A DNA stretch of 64,000 nt, taken from assembly GCF_963576615.1 (NCBI RefSeq), contig NC_088708.1, positions 5,208,001 through 5,272,000 of the forward strand, given 5' to 3'. Made by a program: the position numbers and the translations under genes. Within the stretch, counting starts at the first letter, position 1; every line of letters begins with the position of its first letter. The DNA comes from Watersipora subatra (taxonomy: Eukaryota > Bryozoa > Gymnolaemata > Cheilostomatida > Watersiporidae). The notes under the pieces are model-generated. The model did no database searches and was not told the origin of the DNA. It saw only the letters and a program-made list of their open reading frames with translations. This document shows positions 45,501 through 57,060 of the stretch, in pieces.

Positions 45501-45964
45501 AAAAGCAATTCAAAGTTCATTCTGACAAATTTATTTGAGCGTAAAATATTTACAAGTTTATAAAACAAGGAGCATCACTGCCACAGGTATACTGCCATCA
45601 TTTGTTCATTCGCAAAATGGCTCTCTATGTTCATATGTATTAATGCTATTGATTTTATGACAAAGGCTGCAGGCCGGTGAAGTTTTGAATACGGGTTGCA
45701 ATTGACCCTTGGGCCCGACTTTGAACATGCCTGACTTAGATCGAGTCCAACATAGGTTGCCATATTTTCCAGACTATCAAACGCAATCGTATATAAGCTG
45801 CATCTACTTTATTTTAAAAACTAATAATAAAACAATACATAGGCTGCACCCTTTGTATAGGCCACAGAACTCTTGACAGTGCTTTTTAACACGGCAGCAA
45901 CTTTGCACTGTTCCGTATTAAAGATGTGGTTGCGTCAAATTTGAGTTTATTTTAAAAGAAAGTA

Positions 45965-47085
45965 CAGTCAAACATGGATAACTCGAACTTCAAGGGACCG
46001 AGCAAAAGTGTTCGAATTATCAGAGCGTTCAAGTTATCAGAGCACTGTCACAAGTCTATATATTTACTTATTTATTAGTAGATACATGTACATATACAAA
46101 CTATAATATAAATCAAAAGCACAAATGGCTTGTTTCAAATTAAATGCTTCTAATGTAAAGTTTAAAACGTTTTCATGAAAAAGTATAGAGATTTTTCTAT
46201 CACTTGAGATTGGTTTGTTGTTTGAGGTGATGTTATTGCCAGGACGTTTTTCAGATTGACATTGGCAAAACTTGATCGTTGTTGAAATGCTCAAAAGAAA
46301 AGACATTTTTTTCTTTTGGGGTTTTACCCACGATCAATTTTGCCGTTTTTTCTTGAAGTTTATGCAGATTACCTTACTTTACCTGGGATTCGTTAAGAGC
46401 AACACTCCGAGGCAGTTCGATTAGAAGTTTTACGAGGTTTTACGGTACATTTTATATCACTCACGCTTTTTTAATAGATACTTATTGAATGTACACACGT
46501 ATTCTGTGTTTAGGTCAAACGATGAATAGTTTTTTGTAGCTCAGACAACGTATACGTTTAATTACAAAATTTTTTAAGACGTTTTAAACATTTAAGATTC
46601 TGACGTTGATTCAACACGGAATCAACGTCGGAAAACCATTCATCACGGGCTAGCCGGGTCACGCACTCAAGGATTTTCGCCACGCACATACAAAACAACA
46701 TGCGATTTTTGTTTTGTACGTGCGTGGCGAAAATCTTTGCGCGCGTGACCCGGCTAACCCGTGCTATTCATCGTATCGCAGTATAAATCAAATTTCACCA
46801 AACTTTTAGAAAAGTCGTTGACAAAAATATTTTGCCGATGGTGGTAATAACGACGCTTATGAATTACGAAAAGATGAAGTTTACCTCTATGGCTTTGAAT
46901 AAAGTGATTTTCTAAAGCGATAACAACTGTTTCGGTAGCCGTTGGGCAAAAAAACAGTTCGAATTAACAGTGTTGAGTTCGAGTTATCTATAGCAATTTA
47001 TCATTACGTGGGAACGGACCAAAGGAAATGTTCGAATTAACCATGTGTTCGAGCTATCCATGGACGAGTTATCCATGTTTGACTG
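45965..47085 (-). mobile_element. 1121-bp pogo-type MITE, copy B
   Basis: TA at 45963-45964 and 47086-47087. Same length and ends as copy A, inverted. The 80-residue frame (46306-46064) is identical to that of copy A. Small differences elsewhere (for example in the hairpin arms) show that the copies are close but not identical. Confidence 0.9.
46644..46763. mobile_element. 120-bp hairpin MITE inside MITE copy B
   Basis: Same foldback as 30924-31043, flanked by CCATTCAT (46636-46643) and CTATTCAT (46764-46771), which are the 8-bp duplication with one mutation. Confidence 0.85.
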
Positions 47086-47089
47086 TATT

Positions 47090-48990
47090 TGTCTTTGTCT
47101 ATCAGTTGATATGTTTGTTGTGTTAGGCGATCTCATTGTCAAGATATTTGAAAATTAAAATCGAGAAAATTCGATCGGGTAAAAACGCTCAGGCCAAAAA
47201 AACATGCCCTAACTTGCCCAAAATGATGTAACGCGTGATACAACCTGTCTCTATCTCTCGTTTTCACATCAGCTATTGCGATAAAATTCTATTCCTACGC
47301 GGCTCTATTGACATATTTTATCTTGTATTTGCTCATGTTGGCTAGAATAAAATTTTTAATCCAGCTACAGATACATTATTACCAATGCCTCGAACGCCTC
47401 AAACAAGGAAAATTAAAAACTTGTCATAGTAGCTTCTTTTAAATGCTGTGTAAACATCTTAGTACCGACTACCAATTCTACCGGTCTACGGTAATTCTCT
47501 CAAGCAAATATGTAGAATAAGGTCTTTGTATCGGCGCAGTTCCGTCTCTACCCACACTAATGATATACAGCCTCCAAAAAGCCCCGCCCACATTATGTCC
47601 GTCGCCTATCCTGGAGGTTGAACTGTATACCATTGCCCACACCGAAAACTAGTTTCTTACTACCGTAAGTAAAATAAGCAAGCTGCGTCTTTGAAAAGAA
47701 TATACATAGGGATAGAGTTTTAAGGATGAGAAATCTGCTGCAAACTGGATTTGAACTCACATTCTCCAGTTTTGTGAACATCCATATACCGTATCCAATT
47801 CCCTACAATGTTCTGCAAATCATGTTTTGCATCATCTTCAACAATATTATTTTATTATATAATTTTTACAAGCAAAAACCTTTTCATCTTTGCATAAAGG
47901 TTTTATTAAAAAATATTCATTAAGTCATGGCCACTCACATAGTTTCAGCTAATACAATAAGACAAATTCATCTACTGCAGCAAACTCAAACAAAACATCA
48001 TGGTTTATGCAGCACAGATTCAAATCTCTCTTTCCCATTTATGGCAGTTTCCACACTGACAAAGCTGCTTCGGCTGGTGGGACCACATAAACATCCTGCA
48101 ATCAGTAAAACAAATGCAATAAATATATGTCATTCATAGATATGTCATTCTAACGCGTATCTACTGAAAGCTTTCAAATTGGGACTTTAGTATAAGTACG
48201 GCAAGCCAACGATTCGAAGCTTTGGTTCTGGAAGTTAAAGTATTGCATTGATCAATCGATTTTCTTCACTTTCTACAAGTGAGAAGTGAACATCTAAAGT
48301 CAAATCATAAATCTAACTTACTAGATAAAACTGCCAACGAAAATTTGACGCAAATATTGCTAGGTGAAACGATAAAAAATTATAAAACGATGATTGTTGA
48401 TAGCAAAAAGTTATAGTCTTATTAATTAGTACATGTATTAATGAGTACTAAACTTATTACCTTTAGCATATTAATTAATCTAAGCCCTTAGATGGCTAGA
48501 TGCTACATGGATTAAAAAGAAGCCGTCAAGAACTCACTGTACATACCTATCTCGCACGCGCAGGAAATTAAAATTATAACCTCAAACAGGGAAATATAAT
48601 CTGAATGTAAACTCAACAGTATATCTATAGGAGACGTAAAGTGCATAATAAATTTACCTCCATTCTCCTATCTTCCCCCGTAGCACTTTAACCTGCTGAT
48701 GCCCAGAAAACACGGAGTCACCTTCGCAGTAACTTTACAGTAAATTTTACAATTTTGTTGTTCGTCAATAAAATGTGTCAATCGAGTAATTCATTAAAGT
48801 AACGATGTTAATTAATTTAGTAAATATCGATGTCTATGCTATTTAATTATAGAGTAAAATCCCTAAAATTGAGATCACAGACAACGCGTTTTACGAGTGA
48901 TAACATTTATTACGACCTATATAAAAATTTCACGCCGATGATTGGCTAATGAAGCGACCTTTTATTTATCGCTCGTGGACTCTTTTCAGA
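47090..48990. other. Interior of the pogo-type carcass, nothing recognised
   Basis: Scattered short frames without motifs. No pogo DDE or HTH block is visible, so if the carcass is a single element it is non-autonomous or very old. Confidence 0.4.
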
Positions 48991-48996
48991 TGTATC

Positions 48997-50099
48997 ACTA
49001 CTCTAGGACACTTATGTATTCGCCTCATCTAACTTTCGCGTTTTCGCGGAGTCATCCTCTCGCAAAAATTTCATGAGCGAAACTAAACTATCATAACGAA
49101 CGAGCACATGGAATTAAATAGCTTTGTTCGTTGATACTGTAGAATGGAATTTTATAACGACATTTATTTTAACGTTTTTAACGACCACTATAGCGTCGTT
49201 AAAATATAAAGCAACAAAATAATTTGACTGTCAAAATTTATTACGTTATTATTTTGCAATTAATTATGATTATTTTCCCATTAGGAATGATTTATTATGA
49301 TAGGAATTTGATGTCAATGCACACGCATTAGTAGCGTTATCGTTTGTTGGGCACATCAATCAATGCAGTGAACGCCGCGTGTTGAAAGAAAATAAGACAC
49401 ACTGACACTCACAGTACTACACAAGCAGCATGGCTCTGGAAAGGTTTGGATTCACCACTGACACCTCTTCAATAACTTGTAATGATTCAGAAGATGAGGC
49501 AATAGAGAAAGAGTTAGCTCTGATAAATAACACTAATAAAAACGGAAGAGAGGAAGTCATAATAATTACACACTGTGCTAGTATCTGTAGTATTACTAGC
49601 AGCTGTATCATGTATGTATTTGTATACAACTTGTACTTACTGTAATAAAGATGTTCCGCAATTATTAGCGGCAGTTGAGTGTTTGGGAAAACGTTAAAAT
49701 TAATACCTATACACAACACTGTTGATCGTTAAAATTAAAATACGTTAATATAAAGACAAGCTAAATTGTGACAGAAACGTTAAAATTTTCAGCGTAATTA
49801 AATTCCATTCTACAGTAGTCCAAGAAACAAATGGCAGCAAGCGATCACATTGCATTATCGATCTCGGCCATACAGTTCTACCTGCGGTTCACAATTACAA
49901 ACTAGTCCCAAAATGAAAATTTTTTCTTACCGGCGAACCGAACCTGAGGAATATAATTATGTTTGTTCCACTGCATTTATTTTCACATCATTATATTTTC
50001 GCACTCATCAGAGTTGCGAAATTAAGTTGCAGCGAAATTTTACTCTGTGTGCTACTCACGAAACTAAATACTAGCGAAATATAAGTGTCCTAGGGTAGT
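48997..50099. mobile_element. TIR element with CTAGGACACTTAT ends
   Basis: Inverted ends ACTAC[T]CTAGGACACTTAT (left) and ATAAGTGTCCTAG[G]GTAGT (right), with further pairing in the TTCGC-rich subterminal DNA. No transposase is seen. The superfamily is undetermined. A second element (49137-49815) is nested in it. Confidence 0.6.
49137..49815. mobile_element. 679-bp TA-target MITE, nested
   Basis: TA at 49135-49136 and 49816-49817 flanks inverted ends CTGTAGAATGGAATTT and AAATTCCATTCTACAG. The subterminal AACGTTTTTAACG motif on the left has partners GTTAAAATTT and AACGTTAAAATT on the right. A 71-codon plus-strand frame at 49430-49645 (MALERFGFTTDTSSITCNDS) sits in the middle and has no known homologue to me. 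Confidence 0.75.
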
Positions 50100-50479
50100 T
50101 ACGTCACGAATGAAGCACCCGCTGGAATGTGAGCTTTTTGAAATCTGCCCTCATTCAAACGCATATATACCTGGACAAGATTGGTCTACAAAGAAAAAAT
50201 GACATCAAATTGTAGCTGATGTTTTAGCCTTTTATTGGTCTTAATTTCTTTAAATCGACCTTTTTGACACAACCACATCTTTAACCGCCGCTTTTTAAGT
50301 CAGTGCCTAGCGGAACAGTACCGTTAGCCACTGTTTTTTTTTCATTGCGTTAACTGGATATTTCGGTTAGTGCGACCTTAGCGTTAAACGAAAAACCACA
50401 GAATAGCGGCAGCTTCTAAATAAGCCGTACGGCTCAAATCATGAAAAAAGTAGCGGCTAATAGTCGGAAACATTTGGTA

Positions 50480-51455
50480 TGTATGATAGCAATTTAAGCA
50501 CTGTACAGTCAAACTAAAAACGCAATGCAAACATTTGATAAAGCAGTGAAATAAAGCAGCATTTTTTATTATCAGAAACAGCAATTCACAGGACTGCAAG
50601 ATGGAAACAAATATGAGAATTGAACTCTTTGTACATGTGGGTGCCTTGAAAAGTGCATCAGGTTAATCCAATAGTAAACTACAAATCTGATAGTAAATAT
50701 CAAAACCGTTAATTCTCTAATTGAACGCCACCTCTTTTTGACCTGCCACTATAGGAGAATGGTTAAATATTATAGCACCACCCTTTAATTAACCGCCACC
50801 TCCATTTGACCGCCACTTTGACATCGTTTGCACCTCCATTTGACCGCCACTTTGACATTGTTTGATCTTTACAAACCCATAATAGCAAGTGATCAGTGAA
50901 AAAGTGTTTACAAATTCTTTTTGATAATGAAGTTTACATCAATAACAATCAATTCTCATGTTGCCCAAGGCTCTTCTTATTTTTTTTTATTAAAAACTTT
51001 GAAAGCATTACCATAGAAATAATTGATAGCTGTACCAGGCTGCTAGTTCTTTGTTTAACACGGTCTTGAAACTTGAGAGTATTTAAACTGTTTACTTTTA
51101 TGATGGTATATGAACGACTAGTTTTAGACTAAAAGTTGTGCTTAACGCGCATGCTGTAAAAAGTTCATTTCATGTATTTGTGCGAAATGCAACACATGAA
51201 GGTTTTTCTCTGCTAAAAAATTGTTTCGAGGCTACTATCGACTAGTTCTGCAGTGCAAAAGAAGGTTCAAGTCAGAAGACATTGTGGAAGGTATTGGACA
51301 ACCATAACAAGTTTGGTGAATATTTTTGTTTTAAAAGCGTGTATTTTTGTTTCTGCATGTAATATAAGTATGGTTCGTTTATCCCAGTTGTTTATGAATA
51401 TATATTTGTCGCATTTGATAGATTATTGTTATATAACTCATAAATTTGTAGATAT
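50480..51455. other. No gene recognised; short 34-bp duplication inside
   Basis: Contains two adjacent copies of a 34-bp unit (50797-50830 and 50831-50864, CACCTCCATTTGACCGCCAC plus 14 bases) embedded in related degenerate GCCACCTC and GCCACTTTGAC repeats (50700-50860). Otherwise featureless. Confidence 0.55.
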
Positions 51456-51458
51456 AAA

Positions 51459-51640
51459 ATAACTAGAAATTCCACTGTCATACAGCCCACGACCAAAGTA
51501 GTAATGGAAAAAAGAAAGGGTACTGATGGTTGTCGAAAAAGTAGTTCTCAGCAGGAATTGACAGAGTATAATGTAAATGAGACTTGTTTGAGATGATATA
51601 AAATAAATTTGAGAGAGCACGACTCTAAAAAGGCGCAACA
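51459..51640. repeat. Dispersed repeat family E, copy 2
   Basis: Begins AACTAGAAATTCCACTGTCA and aligns with 21071-21260 to AATAAATTTGAGAGAGCACG. It leads directly into the tandem region that follows. Confidence 0.75.
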
Positions 51641-52345
51641 GAAATAACAGAAATGTAACAGAAATAAATATTAATAAAATAAATAATTAACTATCTCAAA
51701 CTTATGTTTTACAATAATAAAATAAATATTAATTCAAGCGGTAGACTCAAACTACTGTACGTAATTTAAATAACAACAGCAATAATGATATATGTTTATT
51801 ATATCTCTTATTATATTGAAATGCAATATTAAAAGTAAATGGCAAGCTGCCGTGTAATATACAATTTGAAAGTTGTTTGTTGGTTAAAATAAACATTAAT
51901 TCAAGCTGTAGACCTAAATTACTGTAAGTAATTAAACTAACAACAGCAATAATCAAATATGTTTATTACATATCTGAAATGCAATGTTAAAAGTAAAATA
52001 TATTGTAATATACAGTTTGAAAGTTGGTTGTGTTGAATGTAGAACAGTTTTGACAGCGATATGTAACAGAAATAAATATTAATAAAATAAATATTTAACT
52101 ATCTCAAACTTATGTTTTACAATAATAAAATAAACATTAATTCAAGCCGTAGACCTAACCTACTGCACGTATTTTAACTAACAACAACAATGCCAACAAT
52201 AAAGAAATACGTTTATTATATCTCTGCAAATGTAAATCTAAATGCAATATTAAACGTTAAACGGCAAACTGATGTGTAATATACAGTTTGAAAGTTGGTT
52301 GTGTTGTGATGAATGTAGAATGGTTTTGACAGCGATATGTAACAA
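51640..52345. repeat. Tandem/satellite region attached to family E
   Basis: AATAAACATTAATTCAAGC followed by a GTAGAC motif recurs at about 51720, 51887 and 52128. A longer block (GTAACAGAAATAAATATTAA through ACTATCTCAAACTTATG) recurs at 51655 and 52065, a ~410-bp period. A related fragment is seen at 62690-62830 after another family E copy, suggesting the array is part of the same element. Confidence 0.7.
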
Positions 52346-52689
52346 AGAGCAAGCGTTGGCATTTACACGTCTGGAAGTTTTATGCAAACTGGAGTGAAAT
52401 AAAGAAATATTCTTGTCATAAAAGGGAGTTGTAGTAACGGCCCTACCTTTTAGATAAGATGTAAAGAAATCTGGCTGATGTTCTAGATAATTTGAAAAAC
52501 CTTCGGTAATTGGACAAAACCGTAGGCTGATAAACTGTGTACCACATTTTCGTACCTGTAAATCGGTCTACGCCTCTAACAGTAGACAAACAGTACACAG
52601 TAAATAGTTCTACTATCTGTCGCACGGCTTTTTTGGCGTTTCGTAGGTCGGTCGAAACTATTAATAAACCAAGCTGTTCAAGCGTTTTG

Positions 52690-53095
52690 TGGCGATTTGT
52701 GGCAAGACTTTATCGTTCTATTCTCTGTCGCTCGGCATTTCAATTTCCGGTCTTAACTTTTATTAAACGAAGCTTTTCAAGCGTTTTGTGACGATTTTCG
52801 TCCTAATAAATCTGTCTATTTATGTATAATCCGATCAGATGGGTTAGTTTTAGGTATTTGCGTCAACCTTTCAAAGGCTTGGTAACATATTTAAATAAGT
52901 TTATATGCGTTTTGTATCATTATTATACTTAAACGACTTTACTGAAAAATAGTTAAATTTGTTGATAGGATTTCGTTGCAAGGGTTTGGTGACGGCCGTT
53001 AACGGATAATTTTTCGGGAGTTGTGTGCACATGTGCATTTATCATAATTCTCCCAATCAATCGTTTCACTCTTGTTTGGTCGTGGGAAAATGTTT
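52690..53095. repeat. Dispersed repeat family D, copy 1
   Basis: Shares with 63325-63705 the ordered blocks TCTGTCTATTTATGTATAAT, CAGATGGGTTAGTTTTAG, TTGGTAACATATTTAAATA and GTTTGGTCGT. No coding content. Confidence 0.75.
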
Positions 53096-53099
53096 TCAA

Positions 53100-53845
53100 A
53101 TTTAGAAAGCAATAAAAATTGAAAGCCAACAAATTTCAAGAACTGTCAACAAAATCAAGAAATATTTGATAAGTTGGAGGTAAGTTAGCAGTTTTATTGC
53201 ATTGAATGGGTGACAGTAAAGGTGATTGGTGACATCTAATATAGGCGACATTCGCTTCGCCCGTAACATCATCCCAAATCTCTGACGAGCCATTTGAAAA
53301 AAACCAAAATTTTTTATAATTGAAGGAACTAAAATAAAAGCTTGGAAATCAATTTCTTGAGTATAGAATGGCCCAAAACATGAGTGGATAGTAAAATTCC
53401 CCATGCACTGCATTTGTAGTTAGTTTCAGTTCACGTACGAGTTTTTCTATCGGATGCTTTTTGTGATACATACGCTGCAATGACTACAAACTTTAAACTT
53501 AGCTGTCCTACCTTTTCGTAGACAATTTTGAATCGATTTATTGGCTGCGTGTAATCAAGTTGAAGCCTTAGGATTATTATTTTTTTCAGTGAGATCAAGT
53601 GTAGACAAATATTTCTTGAATTAACTTCTTCTTAAATTAAATGTCAGTTATTTTACAGCCACTAAGAATTATACAAACTACCACTGCATTGAATACACAA
53701 ATATCTAATAAAGAGAAAATAACTATTTATACAATTCATAGTTTTACAAGAAGCATTATACCCTACAGGACAATCTTATTCATGGAGTTGTATTTCGCTG
53801 AAACTGTCTTTTTTTGCATTTTTGTGAACTTTTTTCTTAGGGAAA
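53100..53845. other. No feature recognised
   Basis: Short frames only, on both strands, without motifs. A family A arm starts at 53848. Confidence 0.4.
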
Positions 53846-53847
53846 AA

Positions 53848-55200
53848 CCATAAATATATAAACCTAGATTGGCCAATAGGGAAAAAGCCTGTCAGACTTA
53901 AATAGTATGACGTAACGTCATTGTATTGTATCTCATGCTTGACTGCACTGTTGTTAACAATTGAGGTAATCAGGAGAAGGTGGCAAAATCACATTTATGT
54001 TCACATAAAAACCTTGGATACATTATCCAGTAAACTAAAGCAATTCTGTGATAATATCTGATAACCACCATAGTTTAAAAGTATAAAAGCTATGAAATGT
54101 TGCACTCAAATCATTAGCCATCAGGGCTTTATTTGCCACCCTCTCCTATCCCCATTCTCTCTTTTCCCTTCGCCAAAGAAGAAGTGAAAAGGAGAAAAGA
54201 GAGAAGGGGGAAAGGAAAGGGGAGCAAATAGCCCACTCGCCCGAAGCGCCAGACCCTGACTAGGTGAATAGAGTAATATCATGCTGAACTAAACATGACT
54301 AAATATGATGAGCCTGTGAAGTTTTGATCTGATCAGGGAAATGGAATCAATGGCTTTCTTAGCTAGAGCTGGAATGAGACCAAGGAATGCAGGGTCGGAC
54401 CAGACTCAGGGTCAGCAATGAGGGCCAAGATCGGGTCGGACTGGGTCAGCACGCGCGATTTTTTATTCATTTAAGGTTAAGAGATAGTTCTATTACAGCC
54501 TAATGTTGTTACAGAAATAAACTAAGATAAAAGAAACCATTATCACACCAATCATTATATTTTGTGGCTTGGTTTATAGATGCAATCTACAATTTATGGC
54601 TAGACATTGGTGGATCAATGCTATTCAATAGGTAATAAATTAATGGCATGATTTGGCTAGTTTTTTTATTACAGATTTTATTTTCAACTGCTATTGTAAT
54701 TAGTTAAGAAATACTTTATAAATAGATAACCCAGCATAGCGGAAAGCAAAAATCCATCTCTTCCCTAAAACTTCTGGTATTAGTGGAAGAAACTAAAAAT
54801 AAAATAAATTTGCTGGATTGAAGGTTCTTAGACGTGCTTTTAAGTTCCTCAGGATGCCCTCGTTGTAAATGCCTCAATAGTATTGAGGTGGACTCTTCTT
54901 TGTAGCTTAATGGTTGACTTACAACAAATTTCACATTACAGTTATTTGGTATCAAAAGATTCACCATGTCTTACTCTGTTGTGTTGTAGGTGCCAGATAC
55001 GTGGAAATGTGATTACAAGCTCTTAAAAGCTCAAAAACGAAAAGCCGCCGTAGATTAAATCTGTTTATTTATCTGACGTAGTCATTACATTTGGTTATTG
55101 TCTTGTCACGTGGTGTTCTCATGTGAAGTGAAAGGCCAATAAAAAACTCATTATAAAACTTATCATAGCACTAGTTTATGACAAACACTTCAGGTTTTAC
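53848..55200 (-). repeat. Family A, inverted arm of a head-to-head pair
   Basis: The reverse complement of copy 1: TAAACCTAGATTGGCCAATA at the left end, the purine hairpin at 54139-54224, a diverged or replaced middle (54310-54890), then the head segment (54905-55030) and its extension CGAAAAGCCGCCGTAGATTA to about 55190. It faces the forward copy beginning near 55600. Confidence 0.75.
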
Positions 55201-55599
55201 CGAAGACCCCGTATCAAATATAGATGCTCGCTACTTTACAGATTTGTTTTGGCATTATTCAATCGTCAAGTCGTAATCTGATCATGTGACCCAATACCTC
55301 TAAAATAATTTTTGCAGCACTTTTCGATTATCACAGATGACCAACAGACTCATCATAATTATTAGACAATGATATGTACTCCTTCGAGCTAAGGTTAAAA
55401 AGTTTAACGATTTTTTACAGTAAGTTATAAAATATCAGTGCTAAAAGTGACAGCATTACAATGATGATAAAACAGACGCGTAAGAACAATAGACATGGTT
55501 TTATTGAATGCGTGAAGTATATTTGTGAAAATATTTCGACGAATGAGGTTGCATGAAAGTGTAAACAGAAACCATCGTGTAACAACTACGTCCCATTTG

Positions 55600-57060
55600 A
55601 GCCGTTTTGGAAAGCGAATCCAAACTACGGCGGTCTCGTGTGGCTGCGATTTACTGTTTGTTTTTTAGCTTTTAAGAGCTTGTAATCACATTTCCACATA
55701 TTTTGCACCTACAACACAACAGAGTAAGATGTGATGAATCTTATGATACCAAATAACTGTAATGTGAATTTTGTTGCAAGTCAACCTTTAACATGCTTTT
55801 GCATATTCTACAAATAACTTACCCTAGTATTTTCCTTTCATGACTGGCTTCTTCATGAACTCCCAGACCACCGAGATGTTGATTATTTCTTGCCGAAAAA
55901 TGTTGTGAAACCTATAGTCCAAAGACTATTGTCGCAGATGTAAAAATATAGTCTTGACTCACCTTGTTTTATTTCACCTGGTCCTTCCGCTCTAGGACTA
56001 TATGCGACTCAGTTTCAATCGCACTTAAAAAGCGATATACAACCACTGTTGTTTAGCCATAAACCTACCCGTGTCTTTGTATAGGAGGACCCAAGGGTCG
56101 GGTGGCCCGACCCGGGCACATCTGACCCGGTGGGTCAAGACCAGACGAGCTACCCGTGCCAGCTCTATTCTTAGCTTCATAATGCACCCTAATCGAAATA
56201 TATCTCTTTGCTATCTCACGAGCTAGGCTACTAGCTTGATGATTACGCTTAAACAATTGTATGATGTTGAATCTCAGCAACTTCTCCATGGTGGCAATTA
56301 GTGCTAGCCTGGGAAAGTTTTTCACCAATTCAGCACTACTAAGCAACACTCTCGTCGCTTTCTCACTATGGTTGCAAACCTCATCACCACAGGCGAAGAC
56401 AAAGTCAAGCCACCACGATTCTTAACTGTGATTAGGGAATTCTTTGCTTGGTTTACATCATACGATGCTAGTGAAACAATCATTACACTTCAGTTTTGGT
56501 GACCTAGCCAGCTACATAGCCAGCTGTAAAATAATCATTCTGTCTCATTTTTGACTTAAGACATACTTGCATACTCATCATATTAAGTCATATTTAGTTT
56601 AGCAAGATATTAGTCTATTTACCTAGCCAGGGTCTGGCTCTTTGAGTGGGTGGGCTATTTGCCCCCCTCTCCTTTCCCCCTTCTCTCTTTTCCTCTTCTC
56701 ACTTCTCCTTTGGAGAAGGGAAAAAGAAAGAATGGGGATAGGAGAAGGTGGCAAATAAAGCCCTGATGGCTCATGAATTGTGTGCAACAATTCATAGCTT
56801 TTTTAGTTTTAATCTATGGTGGTTATCAGATATTATCACAGAATTGCTTTAGTTTACTGGATTATGTATCCAAGAAGGTTTTTATGTGAAAATAAATGTG
56901 ATTTTGTCATTTTCTCCTGATTAGCTCCATTGTTAACAACAGTGCAGTCAAGCATGAGGTACAATACAATGACGTTACGTCATGCTATTTAAGTCTGACA
57001 AGGCAACCGATGGGAATAGCTATTATTGGCCAATCTAGGTTTATACAGTATATCTATGGG
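55600..57060 (+). repeat. Family A, forward arm with a 423-bp insert
   Basis: It follows copy 1 closely from GCTTTTAAGAGCTTGTAATC to TTGGCCAATCTAGG, except for an extra segment at 55858-56280. The pair 53848-55200 and 55600-57060 forms an inverted repeat with a ~400-bp spacer. Confidence 0.75.
55858..56280. mobile_element. 423-bp insertion in family A
   Basis: Absent from the equivalent point of copy 1 (near 655). It is flanked by CTTCTTCATG (55848-55857) and CTTCTCCATG (56281-56290), an imperfect 10-bp direct repeat consistent with a target duplication. No coding sequence; the right part is GC-rich (GGGTGGCCCGACCCGGGC, near 56098). The class is unknown. Confidence 0.6.

Larger units (their letters stand above)
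45760..50477. mobile_element. Pogo/Tigger-type carcass with long inverted ends
   Basis: The left end CCATATTTTCCAGACTATCA and the right end (reverse complement CCAAATGTTTCCGACTATTA) resemble the termini of the 23946-25616 element. The similarity continues inward: AATACATAGGCTGCACC on the left, AACCACAGAATAGCGGC on the right. Further in, GCACTGTTCCG and TTAAAGATGTGGTTGCGTCA on the left match the complement of 50265-50325. No transposase is recognised inside. It contains MITE copy B (45965-47085) and another nested pair (48997-50099). That the two ends belong to one element is inference from their long shared inverted sequence. Confidence 0.6.
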
